Shown: positions 23,625 through 34,758 of the stretch, piece by piece | Layout: each line of letters begins with the position of its first letter | How positions within the stretch are numbered: the first letter of the stretch is position 1 | DNA from: Aquatica leii | Taxonomy: Eukaryota > Arthropoda > Insecta > Coleoptera > Lampyridae | Assembly (NCBI GenBank): GCA_035610365.1 | Contig: CM069435.1 | Span: forward strand, 5,234,001-5,298,000 | Length of the DNA: 64,000 bases | Reading direction: 5' to 3' | Notes under the pieces: model-generated | Seen by the model: the letters and a program-made list of their open reading frames with translations, nothing else | Database searches by the model: none | Told to the model about the DNA's origin: nothing | Translations under genes and position numbers: made by a program

Positions 23625-24366
23625 TCTTGAAAAGGCCCGTCAGGAGTTCCACTCCTACCAGCTAAAGGGGGACCAACCGCTGAAGCCCGTCATCAGAGGG
23701 ATGCCGCACTACGACGCGTCGATCGACGACGCCACCACCTAACTGAGTCGTCAAAGTATGGATGTAATCAAAATAACACGCATGGTTTCAGGACGCTCCA
23801 AGCGACCAACGCCGCTCCTCCTAGTCCAGGTTTGCAGGACTCCACAGACGAAGGCGAGTTTCGTTATCACCCGTATCGGAGCCGTCGACGTCCGCGTGGA
23901 GACTCCCCATCCCAGAGGCGACATCGGGCAGTGCTACCGGTGCCAGCGCTTCGGTCACTTCGCGAGAGGATGCCGAGGGACTCCACGCTGCGTGAAGTGC
24001 CTGGAGCATCACTTTAGCTGTGAGTGTCCGAAGAAGCGTGAAGACGGTCCGGCGACGTGCTGCAACTGCAGGAACGACCATCCCGCGAACTACAAAGGAT
24101 GCCCGGCTCACCCAAGACAGCGACAGGTAAGTACGCAACGTACTAACCATTATGCTCCTGTTTCAGCTCCTCGACCAGCCGCCAGGCCGGTGAACCCAGC
24201 CGTCTCGTTTGCCCAGGCAGCGAGACCGGTTGAGTCCACCGTTCCTATGCCATCCACCTCCACGGGACCCACGAAGACGCAGAAGTACGTCAGCACGAAG
24301 ATCACCAGAGAAGAGCACGCCCTCATCACAGAGCTCCTCGCCCGACACCGCCCCCGCAACCAGTAA
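23625..24366 (+). pseudogene. jockey-like gag (ORF1) with CCHC zinc knuckles
   Basis: Gag proteins bind the element RNA. The first block (FHSYQLKGDQPLKPVIRGMP) is the RRM-like gag domain. An in-frame stop near 23741 separates it from the continuous ORF at 23758-24366 (202 codons). That ORF carries ITRMVSGRSKRPTPLLLVQV and three zinc knuckles: CYRCQRFGHFARGC, CVKCLEHHFSCEC and CCNCRNDHPANYKGC. A proline/serine-rich tail ends in HRPRNQ and TAA. The TAA at 24364-24366 overlaps the ATG of ORF2 (24366-24368) as TAATG. N-terminus truncated. Confidence 0.88.
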
Positions 24367-26658
24367 TGGCAGCACGAAGAAGAAAACCAAACTCCCTCCT
24401 CATTGCGATCTGGAACGCTAACGGTATCCTTAATAAAAAAACTTGAATTTCAGGAATTTCTCTACCGCCGTAACATTGACGTCGCTCTTGTTTCCGAAAT
24501 TCATCTTCGGAACTGCGACAATCCAAATATTCCAAATTATTTGAGATATAATACTAATCGAACCACAGGTCGCGGTGGAGGTACGGCCGTTTACGTAAAA
24601 CGATCTATCTCCCACCACCACATTCCAACACCACAACTTCAAAACCTTGAAGCAACCCAAATCGTCATTAACACGGCAGCCAACGGAGACATAGTTCTCT
24701 GCGCTGCTTATATCCCACCCACCAAAGATGTCATTCCCGCAGATTTTGACGCAATTTTTAACGCCAGAACTCCCACAATTCTCGCAGGAGACCTTAACGC
24801 GAAACATCCAGACTGGCACAGCAGGAAATCGAACCGCAACGGTCGACTCCTGCATGACCTCGCCAGCATCCAAAATTTCGTCGTAGATGGGCCCTACGAA
24901 CCCACCATCCACTTTCACAACGGACTCCCCGACGTCATCGACATAGCCATTTTTAACAACATCAGGCTACTTCACGATTTAACCACTGTTTCCGACCTTA
25001 GTTCCGACCACGAGCCCGTACTTTTACAACTCGGTGATCAATCAGATAACGATAACCTTCAGTTCGAAACGAACATCACCATGTGGCCAACTTTCCAATT
25101 CGAGGCCACTGAACTTTTCACTCAAGTCCCGGTCATAAATAACATCGCCCAACTTCAAGCCGCGGTTGCCAGTTTTACAGATCTTGTGAAAAGATGCATT
25201 TCAAAAGCTACAAAAACTATCACAAAAATCAAGTCCGATCCCCTTCAACTCCCAATTCAAATTCCCGATCACCTAGAAAAACCGCCTTAGACGCAGATGG
25301 CAACGCACTCGTCATCCAAACGATAAAAGAGCTCTTAACGCAGTTCAAAACAATATTCGAACCCAAATCGAAGAACATCGGAATCTCCTTTTCAACGACA
25401 AGCTTCAGTCGCTAAATTCACAAGACCTAAGCGTCTGGCAAATGACCAAAATCCTTAAAAACAGGAATAATCCTCCCATGCCCGCCATTCACGGTCCCCG
25501 AGGTCTGGTCTTCACCGACCTAGACAAAGCCGAAGCTTTCGCCGACACGCTCGAACTCCAATTCAGAGCAAACCATCCAGACGACGAAGACTTCCGTCGC
25601 ACGAACGCCATCCACCGCGAAGTCAGAAGCATCCTGACATCAAATTCAAACGAGCCCATCAGGCACACTTCCCCCAAAGAAATCGAAACGGAAATCAAAA
25701 ATCTCAAACCGCGCAAAGCTCCAGGGAACGACGGCATTCCCAATAAAGCAATCAAACTTCTCCCTAAAAAAGGTATAACCACCTTAACCGCGATTTTCAA
25801 CGCTTGCCTAAGACTCCGTCTCTTTCCACATCAGTGGAAAACCGCGTAGATCATAGTCATTCCCAAACCCGGAAAAGATCACGTCATGCCGCAAAACTAC
25901 CGTCCAATTAGCTTACTTCCGACTCTCGGTAAGCTATTGGAAAGAATAATCCTAACCCGATTACAGGAACAGATCGACATCAACCAAATTATTCCACAAG
26001 AACAGTTCGGTTTCCGTAAAAAACATTCAACGGTCCACCAAGCCCTCCGCGTCGTGGAGCAGATCACCGACGGTTTTAACCACCGCGACGTCACCGGCAG
26101 CGTTTTTCTCGACATCGAGAAGGCGTTCGACAAGGTCTGGCATCGCGGACTGCTCTACAAGATGCACCGTCTAGGCATCGACGTTCCCATGGTACAGCTC
26201 ATCGGCCCCTTCCTCAATCAACGCTGTTATGGAAATCCCACATAACCCAGAAGCTCGCCTCTTCGAACGGCCTACTGGTCAAGTTATATCCGATGCTGTG
26301 CCGCAACAGCCGCCTCAGCATCGACAACAAGTTACTCATCTACAAGACGATTATCCGCCCTGCCACGACGTACGCAGCACAAGTATGGTTCTACGTTGCC
26401 AAAACTCACACCACCAGGATCCAAATCTTCCAAAACAAGATCATCAGAATGATTGCTGACGCCCCCTGGTTCTTCCGAACAGACCGGCTCCATCAGGAAC
26501 TCGCCATCCCGGAGATCGCTGATTTCGTCCGCCAATCCGCAGTTGCGCTCCATGCAGACCTCTCGGCCCATCCCAATCCCCTCGTCCGGCGGCTTTGGGA
26601 ATACGACAGAGATGGCATGCCTAGGCACAAGCGGCCTAAGTATGTCATCCTAGATTAA
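24366..26658 (+). pseudogene. jockey-like ORF2: APE-type endonuclease and reverse transcriptase
   Basis: ORF2 begins at ATG 24366 with MAARRRKPNSLLIAIWNANG, the usual WNANG start of the endonuclease. One extra A in the run near 24433-24440 shifts the frame. The shifted ORF (to 25290) has ALVSEIHLR, GRGGGTAVYVK, ILAGDLNAKHPDWHS (catalytic GDxN) and DLSSDHEPVL (catalytic SDH). A second frame break near 25280 leads to the RT (25442-25849, then a TAG at 25847, then 25886-26245): LKPRKAPGNDGIPNKAIKL, NYRPISLLPTLGKLLERI, EQFGFRKKHST, VFLDIEKAFDKVWH. After GPFLNQR (near 26225) the sequence jumps to the post-palm part, SIDNKLLIYKTIIRPATTYA, so the YADD block is deleted. It ends at 26658. Inactive. 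Confidence 0.9.
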
Positions 26659-26741
26659 GTTAGAATGAAATGTACAACGCTATATAAATTGTAAAATTGT
26701 AGTAGCAAATAAACATGTACGAAAACTGAACTGAACTGAAT

Positions 26742-27124
26742 AGCATCAGTCTTTAGAAATCTTCTGAAGAAGCTGACAGCATGATCAACGAAACGTTAAG
26801 ATAAAGTTTTGTGACGCGGCAACACCCGAAAAACAGTGCTACATTAAACAACGGCCGTGAAACTTTGCATTCTACAACCAAGTCGTAATTTTTAAAAAAA
26901 TTAATGATTGTTTTAAAATCGTTATAAAGAAAAAATGATAAATACAAATTAATTCCTAAAAACAAACGTGGAAAGTCATTGAAACATAAAAATAAAGTTA
27001 AACGTGGTAATACGAAAATTTAGAATCGTTGATATTTTTGAAATATTAAAGTATGCAACCTTCTCAACTGACAAACACATAACTACCTAAATTTAAAACT
27101 AAAATAAAAACGTCACATTTTGTA
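26742..27124. other. AT-rich spacer
   Basis: No gene recognised; a 70-codon minus-strand open frame (26753-26965) has no family features. Confidence 0.35.
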
Positions 27125-27330
27125 ACTGTTAAGACCTTTAAGTTGATAGATCGTTTTAAAGTCAGTGAGACTTTTGTTTTTGTTGGGGAGACTTTGAAGT
27201 ATTCAAAATGTGATGTAATAAAGAATAGCTTTCGAAAAGCAGGTATTCATCTTTACAACAGAACGGTAATTTCTGACGATAAATATGATCCTGGCGCACT
27301 GAAACTGCCACACAACTCGTGAAAAAAAGG
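27125..27330 (+). pseudogene. pogo/Tigger C-terminal fragment (copy 3)
   Basis: Encodes FRKAGIHLYNRTVISDDKYD, matching the C-terminal block of copy 1 (10840-10900), and upstream DNA similar to 10735-10840 (TAAGTCAGTGGGACG versus AAAGTCAGTGAGACT). Only the end of the DDE domain is present. Confidence 0.65.
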
Positions 27331-29492
27331 GGAAAAACCAAATTTAGTACCGCAAACTTAATTTATTCATTTAAATAATTAGATACGACCCACAAACCCA
27401 ATACAAACTAGGACTAGACAATACCGATCCACCTTCACAGAGAACCAGATAAAAAAAATATTAGAAATAAATAAATTACAAAGCCTACTAAAAAAAACAA
27501 AAAAATTAGAAAGTAATAGTGCTGGGCAAGTGTAGTATAACTTAACACTTATTCCCTACGTAGTTACTCAATAATGTCAGCGTTGGGTACTCCGTTCGTA
27601 AGGCCTTCCGATACCGCGACAAAATAATACTAATTAAATAAAAGCAATTGTATAAGTTAAGTGTCCCGCATTATTCTCCATAAAATATCTCTTAAAATCA
27701 CTGATCTCTATAATAATATGGATTGCTGATACTTATGAAAAAAAAATTAGATATGAGATTAGACTGCGTAGAAGACAGCGCCACACAATACTGAGATTAG
27801 AACTAAATTAAACAAATTTTACTTTACTACAGTACAGCTATTTTTCAAAACAAAAAAAATTTATGATCATTTATTTTGATGAAAGTGCATAACAATTCAC
27901 GGAATTGCATAAAACTGTATAAAATTTTGTGAAATTTAACGGTTTTAATCAATTTTTAACTAGTGTCAATAAGACTATACAAAAAACAACACAGTTAAAC
28001 AGTCATTATTATTAGATTTAACGATGAAACGCATGACACGAAGAAATCAAGAAAATGAAAGAACATAACATTCATATTGAAATAAGCATACAAAGCACAA
28101 ACTGCTACTGATGCGCGCAAATAATGTTCTAAATATGTTTAAACATACTAATCAATTTAGAAAATATCTTACAAAAATATTATTTATAATTGCACTGTCA
28201 GAAAAAAGTATGGTCTCAGTAATGAGTGGCGCTGATGATTTCTCTAAAGGTTTCAATGTCAGACTACAGTATTAAGCCATTGGTATCAGCTATCCATATT
28301 ATTACAGAGATCTGCCTGAAATTAAAAAATTCAAATTTTATTCCGGCTCCCGTTGCCGGTAGTCGCGACACCAGAATTAATACTTATTTACTTAACCATA
28401 ACCTAGAAATTATTGAAAAAAAAACGTTTATGTGGGACACGTACTGGATGCCGTAGTAGTACTTTGCAACAGCGACAGTCGACGTAGTTCAATGAGCTTC
28501 CACAGGTAAACAAATTTTCTTAATAATACAACTGAACAATGCAGTCCGTAGACATAACCTCCAATCTGTTTGCTTAATACTAGACAAAAAACTAAAACCC
28601 TCTCACCTGTTATTTAGATGACAAAACCGAGAGGAAAGCCTCCTTGGTAGAAACGTGGATTCGAGTGCCTGCCTCAGTAGTTCTAAAAGGGGTTGCCACT
28701 CTCGATCTCCTTCAACGGATGGTGTGACGATGTTTCGGTGATTAGTTTTTGTTATTCAGTGGCAATAACGAAGTAAGCTTCTGGCCACACTGAAGCTGTT
28801 TACGGGTAGAATGAAGGCGATACATGAAAGGTGATGTACGATAGCATACTTAATTTTTTGAAACGTAAACTTGATTGTTGAAGCTGAATTTTACGTTTAG
28901 AAGTTTAATTAGAAAACCTAAAAAACAAGAAATGAATAAAGCTAAAATGTGGAAATTAATTAAATCTTACCGTAGGTGGTGGGTGGCTTTAAAGTGGTTT
29001 GACAAAATGCGCTCAAAACCCAAAAAATCTGGAGTGTGAATGGGTCTACGATATTTAAACCAACAATTCCAAGAGCCACATTCACGTAATCTAACAGGAT
29101 GGCTTAAATAAATCCTAAAATAAGGTTTACACGAGTACCTCGAGACCACCATGCACAAATGTCAAAATGGAAATTCAATTAATGATAAGAACTGTGGGGA
29201 ATGCCTAGTGCTATTCAAAAGTAACCAAACTTCCTGTGATAAGAAGATTTTTGAAAAAAGAATTAAAAGAGGGAAATTCAAATGAAGAAATATGCAAATT
29301 TTGAGATAGGAGTAGAATTAAGTGTAATTTAAGATTAGTTTTTAAGGCACAAAAAGAAGAAAAAGACACACAATTCAATTTACAACTATTTTAAAAGAAC
29401 AAGAACACTTTTAAACATACCATCTCATCCAAATAATCCATATACTTGCGGAATCAACATAAAATACGACCATCAAAAAAACAAAAAGCGTA
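27331..29492. other. AT-rich region, nothing assigned
   Basis: Open frames of 60-76 codons (28226-28456 plus, 28967-29158 minus) lack recognisable motifs. TAGTGCTGGGCAAG at 27517-27530 resembles a hAT terminal repeat, but no inverted partner was found. Right part may include the LTR of gypsy 2. Confidence 0.35.
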
Positions 29493-31530
29493 CTAACCAC
29501 GTTGAAAATTAAATGGTTTTAAGTGCTGGGGATGCCAATTACCTGCAGGCTTTCCTTTTTTATCTACTAGTTGATACATGCAGTAACCTAATTTCTTATG
29601 TACTATTAGTGGACCAATATATTTGGGAGCTAGTTTTGCATCGTAATCTGTAGAAGCATCGGATAAGGACTGCTTTTTACGCCAAACCTTTTGACCAACT
29701 TCATAGGTAATGGGCCTACGACGAAGATTGTAAATTTTACGAGACCTTTCATCTGATTCTCGATGTAATCTGGTAACTACTTTCTCAGAAGAAACTTTTT
29801 CCATATAATCTATGTTCACAACCAAAATTTATGAAGTGTGGTGTATGTCCTGTTATCTCATGTCGCGAAGTTCTAATGGCACAAGTAATTAGTTCTATAT
29901 TATCACTCCATTTTTTGTGGTTTTCTTTTATGTATGACGATAATTGTTTTAACGACTGATTAACCCGTTCTGTTCGATCTGCCGTAAGGATTGTAAGAGG
30001 CGGTATCACAAATGTGAGTTTTATATTGACCACATAACGTACGAAATTCTTTAGATCTCATTTAGGGATCATTGTCGCAAATAAGTGATTGCAGGGTACC
30101 ACTTAACCAATGTTTTAGAGGTTGCGGACCTAAGAGGAAACGTCAAAACATATTTATTGAAGCAGTCTGTTATCACTAAAGCATAGGAGTATCCCTACGC
30201 TGATCTAGGAAATGGGCCAGACTGATCATTCGCCATGGTTGTGTAATTTTGAGTCTGTCTCTCATTAATCCAGCGGGTGCTTTTTGTTCGGTTTTATACT
30301 GCGCACATATCAAGCAATTTTGGACATATTAATGTATGTCTGCGCTTATTTTTGGCTAATAGTAAAGGTTTTTTGTTTTCTACAATGTCTTGTAGACACC
30401 AGTATGTCCAGCGGCAGGTTCATCATGGTAAGATTTTAATATGGCAGTTCGTTGGGACAACTTTTTTTCAGTAATCGGATTCTGAAGTAAGACCTGGACA
30501 TTTTTGTTGTACATGCTTACAATTTTCTATTCTTCGATGAGGAAATTTTTGAGGTTGCTGTTGTACCTTCTTGGTCATTTGCGTGTACCATCGACCAGTA
30601 GTAGTTTCGACCTTTACACAAGATTCCAGACGGGGAACAAATCGACTTAACTTATCGGGAACGACGTGTTCTTTACTTTTCCTGTGCACTAGCTCGAAAT
30701 CATATGGTTGGAGTCTAAGGGCCCATCGCGCCAGACGACCTTGTGAATCTTTTAATTGGTGAAGCCATAACAGAATAATGGTCGGTAATAACTTTGAAAT
30801 GAATATCTTCTAAATAGTAGTGTAATTTCTCTACAGACTAAATAACTGCTAGACATTCAAGTTCTGTCGTAGTCTACATTCGTTCTTGTCGCGTAAGAGA
30901 GACCGAGATACATACTGGCCATCGTCAAACTCCTACGTTAATACTGCGCCTAATCCTTATGCAGAGGCATCAGTTTGAAGATAGAAAGGTCGATCAAAAT
31001 CAGGACGAGTAAGTAAAGGTGCTGTACTTAAACGAACCTTGATAGTACGAAACGAGGTATCACATTCGGACATCCAATTCCATGTAACATTCTGTTTAGT
31101 GAGATTTGAGAGCGGAGATAGAGTGGACACAAAATATATATACTATAAAACGTCTTAGATCTACAACATTTTTGGGACACGGTATATTTAATATCGCCTG
31201 CGCCTCCGGGTCCGGTCTTAAACCATCTTTAAATTGGCATGTGTCGGCGTTTACAGAGAATCCAGCAGAATTTAAACGCTTGAAGACAGTATCGAAACAC
31301 TTTAAATGTTCATCAAAATCTTGCGAAACGATAATAATATCATCAAGATAGACTAAAACCCATGGTTGTAAATCAGCGCCTAATACTTTATCAATGATAC
31401 ACTGCTAAGAAGCGGGAGCGTCAGTAAGTCCAAACAGCATACGAGTAAACTGATACGATCCGCGACCGGGAATAGTAAACGCGGTACACTCCTTTGAATC
31501 GTGCGATAATGGTATATTCCAATACGCTGA
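29493..31530 (-). pseudogene. Ty3/gypsy retrotransposon 2: RT to integrase, degenerate
   Basis: Minus-strand order from 31530: RT start (SAYWNIPLSHDSKECTAF), then FTRMLFGLTDAPAS, LVYLDDIIIVSQDFDEHL with the catalytic DD, and VNADTCQFKDGLRPDPEA; RNase H pieces (TTTELECLAVI, KVITDHYSV); a degraded integrase (30100-29790) ending with TADRTERVNQSLKQL containing the Glu helix; and an intact C-terminal ORF (29825-29493). That ORF has KIYNLRRRPITYEVGQKVWR and LAPKYIGPLIVHKKLG, the GPY/F-like region, and ends PFNFQRG. Many stops. It is truncated at the 5-prime side where it meets gypsy 3 head to head. Similar to gypsy 1 in its tail, so they may be one clade. Confidence 0.88.
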
Positions 31531-31539
31531 CTTAATTAT

Positions 31540-32712
31540 ACCGGAAAGACAAGTGGCAAGATGGATTGAGATACTGCAAGAGTATGACTATGACACAGAA
31601 CACCGTGCCGGAAGCAGTCATCGAAACGCTGATGCCTTGTCCAGAAGACCATGTCCGGCGGACTGCAGCCATTGTTCGCGACTTGAAGAAATGCCTTCTG
31701 AGAACTGCTATGGTTGATGACGAGTGGGAACCTGGGCAGTTGCGTCGCGAACAAGAAAACGATCCTGAAATAAGATTACTCCTGGGCTGGAAAGAAAACG
31801 GCCGACGACCAACCTGAGAAGAAATCACTGCTTTGGGCAAAAACATTAAAGCGTATTGGGCGCAGTGGGACTCTTTGATAGTAGAAGACGGTCTTCTAAA
31901 GCGATGTCGAGGGCACGGGAAACGCACTACAGTTGGTACAGCCAAAGAGCCGGGTGTCGGAAGTGTTGAAGCATCTCCACGATGGTACATCAGTACACTG
32001 TGGCATAAAGAAGGCATTGAGAAAAGCTTGAGAAAGATTCTAACGGGTGCACTGCAAAGAGGACGTCATGAAATGGTGCTGCAAGTGCACGGTCCGCGCA
32101 TTAGGAAATGATTAGCGAGAAAGCGCAAAGCACCGATGAAGCAATACAACGTAGGAAGGCCTTTAGAAAGAGTAGCGATTGACACCGTAGGGCCAGTCCC
32201 AGAATCTGATTCAGGATACTAATATATCCTGGTGGCGATGGATTATTTCACGAAATGGACGGAGGCTTACGCCATACCCAATCAAGAAACAGCTACAGTC
32301 GCAAACGTATTAGTAAAAGACTTTTTCTGCCGGTTTGGAATCCCGTTGGAATTACATTCCGATCAAGGCCGCAACTTTGAGTCTGGGCTGTTTCAAGAAG
32401 TTTGCTGACTACTGGGAATTAAGAAAACTAGGACGACGCCTCTCCATTCTCAATCTAATGGCATAGTTGAGCGGATGAATCGAACAATGAGAAAATACTT
32501 AGCCAAAGTAGTGTCCGAACACCAAAGAGACTGGGATCACTATTTGCACCTTTTCCTAATGGCATACCGATCATCCGTTCATGAAAGCACAGACCAAACA
32601 CTATCCTGTGTGTAGCGTATTAATGACATCATATCGCAACCGAAAACCACCCAGAGGCAAGCCAAAAGTGGTCCACATCGATCGATCGAAGTTCAGGTCC
32701 GAACCAGAGTAA
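31540..32712 (+). pseudogene. Ty3/gypsy retrotransposon 3: RNase H end and integrase
   Basis: Starts inside RNase H: QVARWIEILQEYDYDTEHRA followed by SHRNADALSRRPC. An integrase region follows: QENDPEIRLLLGWKENGRRP, IVEDGLLKRC, the first catalytic Asp in ERVAIDTVGPVPESDSG, DYFTKWTEAYAIPNQETATV, the second Asp in HSDQGRNFES and the Glu in SNGIVERMNRTMRKYL, so D-D-E is retained. Stops at about 31817, 32111, 32221 and 32405 and several frameshifts break it. After AYRSSVHEST a deletion leads to the tail RKPPRGKPKVVHIDR and a stop at 32710-32712. This element differs from gypsy 1 and 2 in sequence and orientation. Confidence 0.88.
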
Positions 32713-32742
32713 TAACTAGTAGAACCAGAGTCAAATCAAAGG

Positions 32743-33447
32743 AATGGATTTCGATAAGTTTATGAGCCTATACGGAGGTTCTGGAAAAGCGAGGTTCGGA
32801 GTTACCACCGAGGAACATCAAGACCTGTTCCAAACATAAAATGATTACGCCATCGCACATTGCGTGAGCGAGGATCTTGACATACCCAGAGGGGTTGCAG
32901 TCGTATTTAAAAAGAAGTTTGGTCAACTAAATGAACTACGAAGACAGCAACCGGCAGTCGGAAAAGTTTTAAAACTACGTGGTGACATACGCTTCGTTTT
33001 CTATCTGGTCTCGAAGAAATACTCATGTACTAAGCCGTTATACGAAAATCTGTGGCGAACATTATGGAATATGGTTGTGGCTTAGATCAACTGAATTGGA
33101 GGACAGTTCGAAACATGATGCAGATCGTCTTCCGAGGAACAGCCGTTCAAGTGTTGGTTTGTAGTTACCAACTAAAGAGAATATCGGGTCAGGAAAAGTC
33201 CATTGACAGTTACTTTTATGGTCAAGGAAGTTGCCGAAATGAAGAAAGCTGCCGCTATCGCAACATTCCTTTCTACCGATGTCGCATCCAGTTTCCTGTT
33301 CTAGGACAGAACAGTCCTAAGAAGGGGGCAGTGAAACGTTCGAGAAATTATTCTCAAGTTCGAGAGACTTCACGAAGTTTTTATCCATTTCCAGAACGTT
33401 CACCAAAAGATATAGAAAATGGTCGAACGTTTGGCCAAAATGTCTGA
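32743..33447 (+). pseudogene. Macro-domain (TARG1/OARD1-like) ORF with CCCH-finger-like segment, third ORF of gypsy 3
   Basis: Macro domains of this type bind ADP-ribose and remove it from proteins. ATG at 32743 opens about 30 nt after the pol stop, on the same strand. After a leader and a stop (TAA near 32839), the frame reads AIAHCVSEDLDIPRGVAVVF, KKKFGQLNELRRQQPAVGKV, FVFYLVSKKYSCTKPLYENL. It then shifts by one at about 33070 to YGCGLDQLNWRTVRNMMQIV and VQVLVCSYQ. These blocks match TARG1/OARD1 in order, including the GCGLD whose Asp is catalytic in TARG1. About 15 residues before YGCGLD are lost. Downstream, YFYGQGSCRNEESCRYRN resembles a CCCH zinc finger with the first Cys and last His replaced, then a basic, serine-rich tail to 33447. 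Host capture by the element is the simplest reading. Function in the element is unknown. Confidence 0.8.
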
Positions 33448-34758
33448 GTGTGGTGCAAACAAATCATAAGTCAGTTATTCCAGTAATTCGAAGTCGGTAG
33501 TGTTAAGAAGATTATTTAGTTTAAATAAATAAGCGATTAACGCGTGTCGAGATAAATACGACGAATTATATTTGTGCGTGACTTTAATGTAAACATGCGT
33601 TAGTGTTTAAATAAGTAGAAGTTATCCGCGGACATTATCTTTCAAGTGATAGTGCTATATAAATTAGTCTGTTTTTATTAAATATTCTTAGATTTAATTA
33701 GTTCGGTTAGTTATAAACGTGTAGGCTAGAGTGGGTCACCATGAGACAATCTAATATTTTTCTTTAGGTGACTTACCACCACCCTTTTAATACAAGGAGC
33801 ATACTACATACCCCCACCTGATACTATATTTGTGGTTGTGGAAAGTATTAGATCAGCCCAGTAGTGGTTAGTTCTTACAAGTGTATGTTGTGCCAACAAA
33901 TTTTTTCGCGCCAATTTTTTGGGAAGCTTTTCTGAAACGAATATTAAAGTTAAAGGTAAAATTTTTATAGCAACTTAAAGACCATTTAGGGCCGATTTTA
34001 CAAACATGGTATAAACCTCAGTTAAGTAATACTCAGTATAATTTCAAAATACTGACATATTATTGGTTAGCATAAAACCAATGTTAGATTTTTTGTTGTT
34101 AAAAGGATAACGCTAACGCAGATAGTAGGTTTTGGCCTGTCAGAAATATGTAAAAAAAAAACGTCATTAAAATAATAAACGAGTAAAAGTTAAAATAGTT
34201 TGTTCTTATACCAATGTTCGTGTATCAGCAAACATATTAGATACAGTCCACTGGGTTGCATCAAGAAAGTATCTTAAGCAAACCCCAAAATACATACAAA
34301 AATTCACATTGGTCCTTACGCCACCGGATATGTGCGTATAAGAAAACAGAAACAGATAATTTCGTATTGGGTAAGTGCTTGTCGCTATAATCGTTTTCTT
34401 AGTCTTTACAACGCGAGTATAAATCTTTACATATTTCGTTTAATCTCACACAAGCTTCAAGTTAGCAATTAGCGTGTTCGTCTTATTCGTTCGTAAAAAA
34501 AAGCATTATCGACTATAGTTACCATAAAAATGTATTTAATAGTTTCGATTTGAATTTATTTAACAAAACTCGCTTGTGCCTTGTAGTTCTTAAACCTTTT
34601 CCTATTAGTGTCGAGTACCGGGTCGTTATTGTAAAACGCATTTGTTCTGTATTGTCTGAATATACGTAGAATAAATCACATTTTTCGTTTCAAACAAAAC
34701 TTAAACTTTTGTTTTCGTGGTTATAGTTTTAATTACACAAACTAAGCTATTAGCAAAC
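33448..34758. other. Noncoding region: probable gypsy 3 LTR and BEL leader/LTR
   Basis: TGTCTGAGTGTGG begins near 33443, right at the end of the macro ORF, and is a plausible LTR start; an end was not found. From about 33900 to 34758 the sequence is AT-rich without ORFs and lies where a BEL 5-prime LTR and leader should be. No second copy of either LTR is in the window, so both remain unproved. Confidence 0.4.

Larger units (their letters stand above)
23601..26741 (+). mobile_element. jockey-like non-LTR retrotransposon with internal deletion and AACTG tail
   Basis: Two coding regions (gag with zinc knuckles; endonuclease plus RT) lie in plus-strand order and are markedly GC-richer than the neighbourhood. 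After the pol stop (26658) comes a short 3-prime UTR with AAATAAA near 26707. The 3-prime end is a simple tail of repeated ACTGA units (about 26724-26740) instead of poly(A). Left-end truncation is likely because gag starts mid-domain. Target duplication not identified. Confidence 0.9.

Noticed and set aside
24150..24359. Minus-strand ORFs overlapping the jockey-like gag
   Set aside because: Shadow frames of GC-rich coding sequence; the plus-strand frame contains the zinc knuckles.
27517..27530. TAGTGCTGGGCAAG as a hAT terminal inverted repeat
   Set aside because: No inverted partner with matching target duplication could be found, so it is unsupported as an element end.
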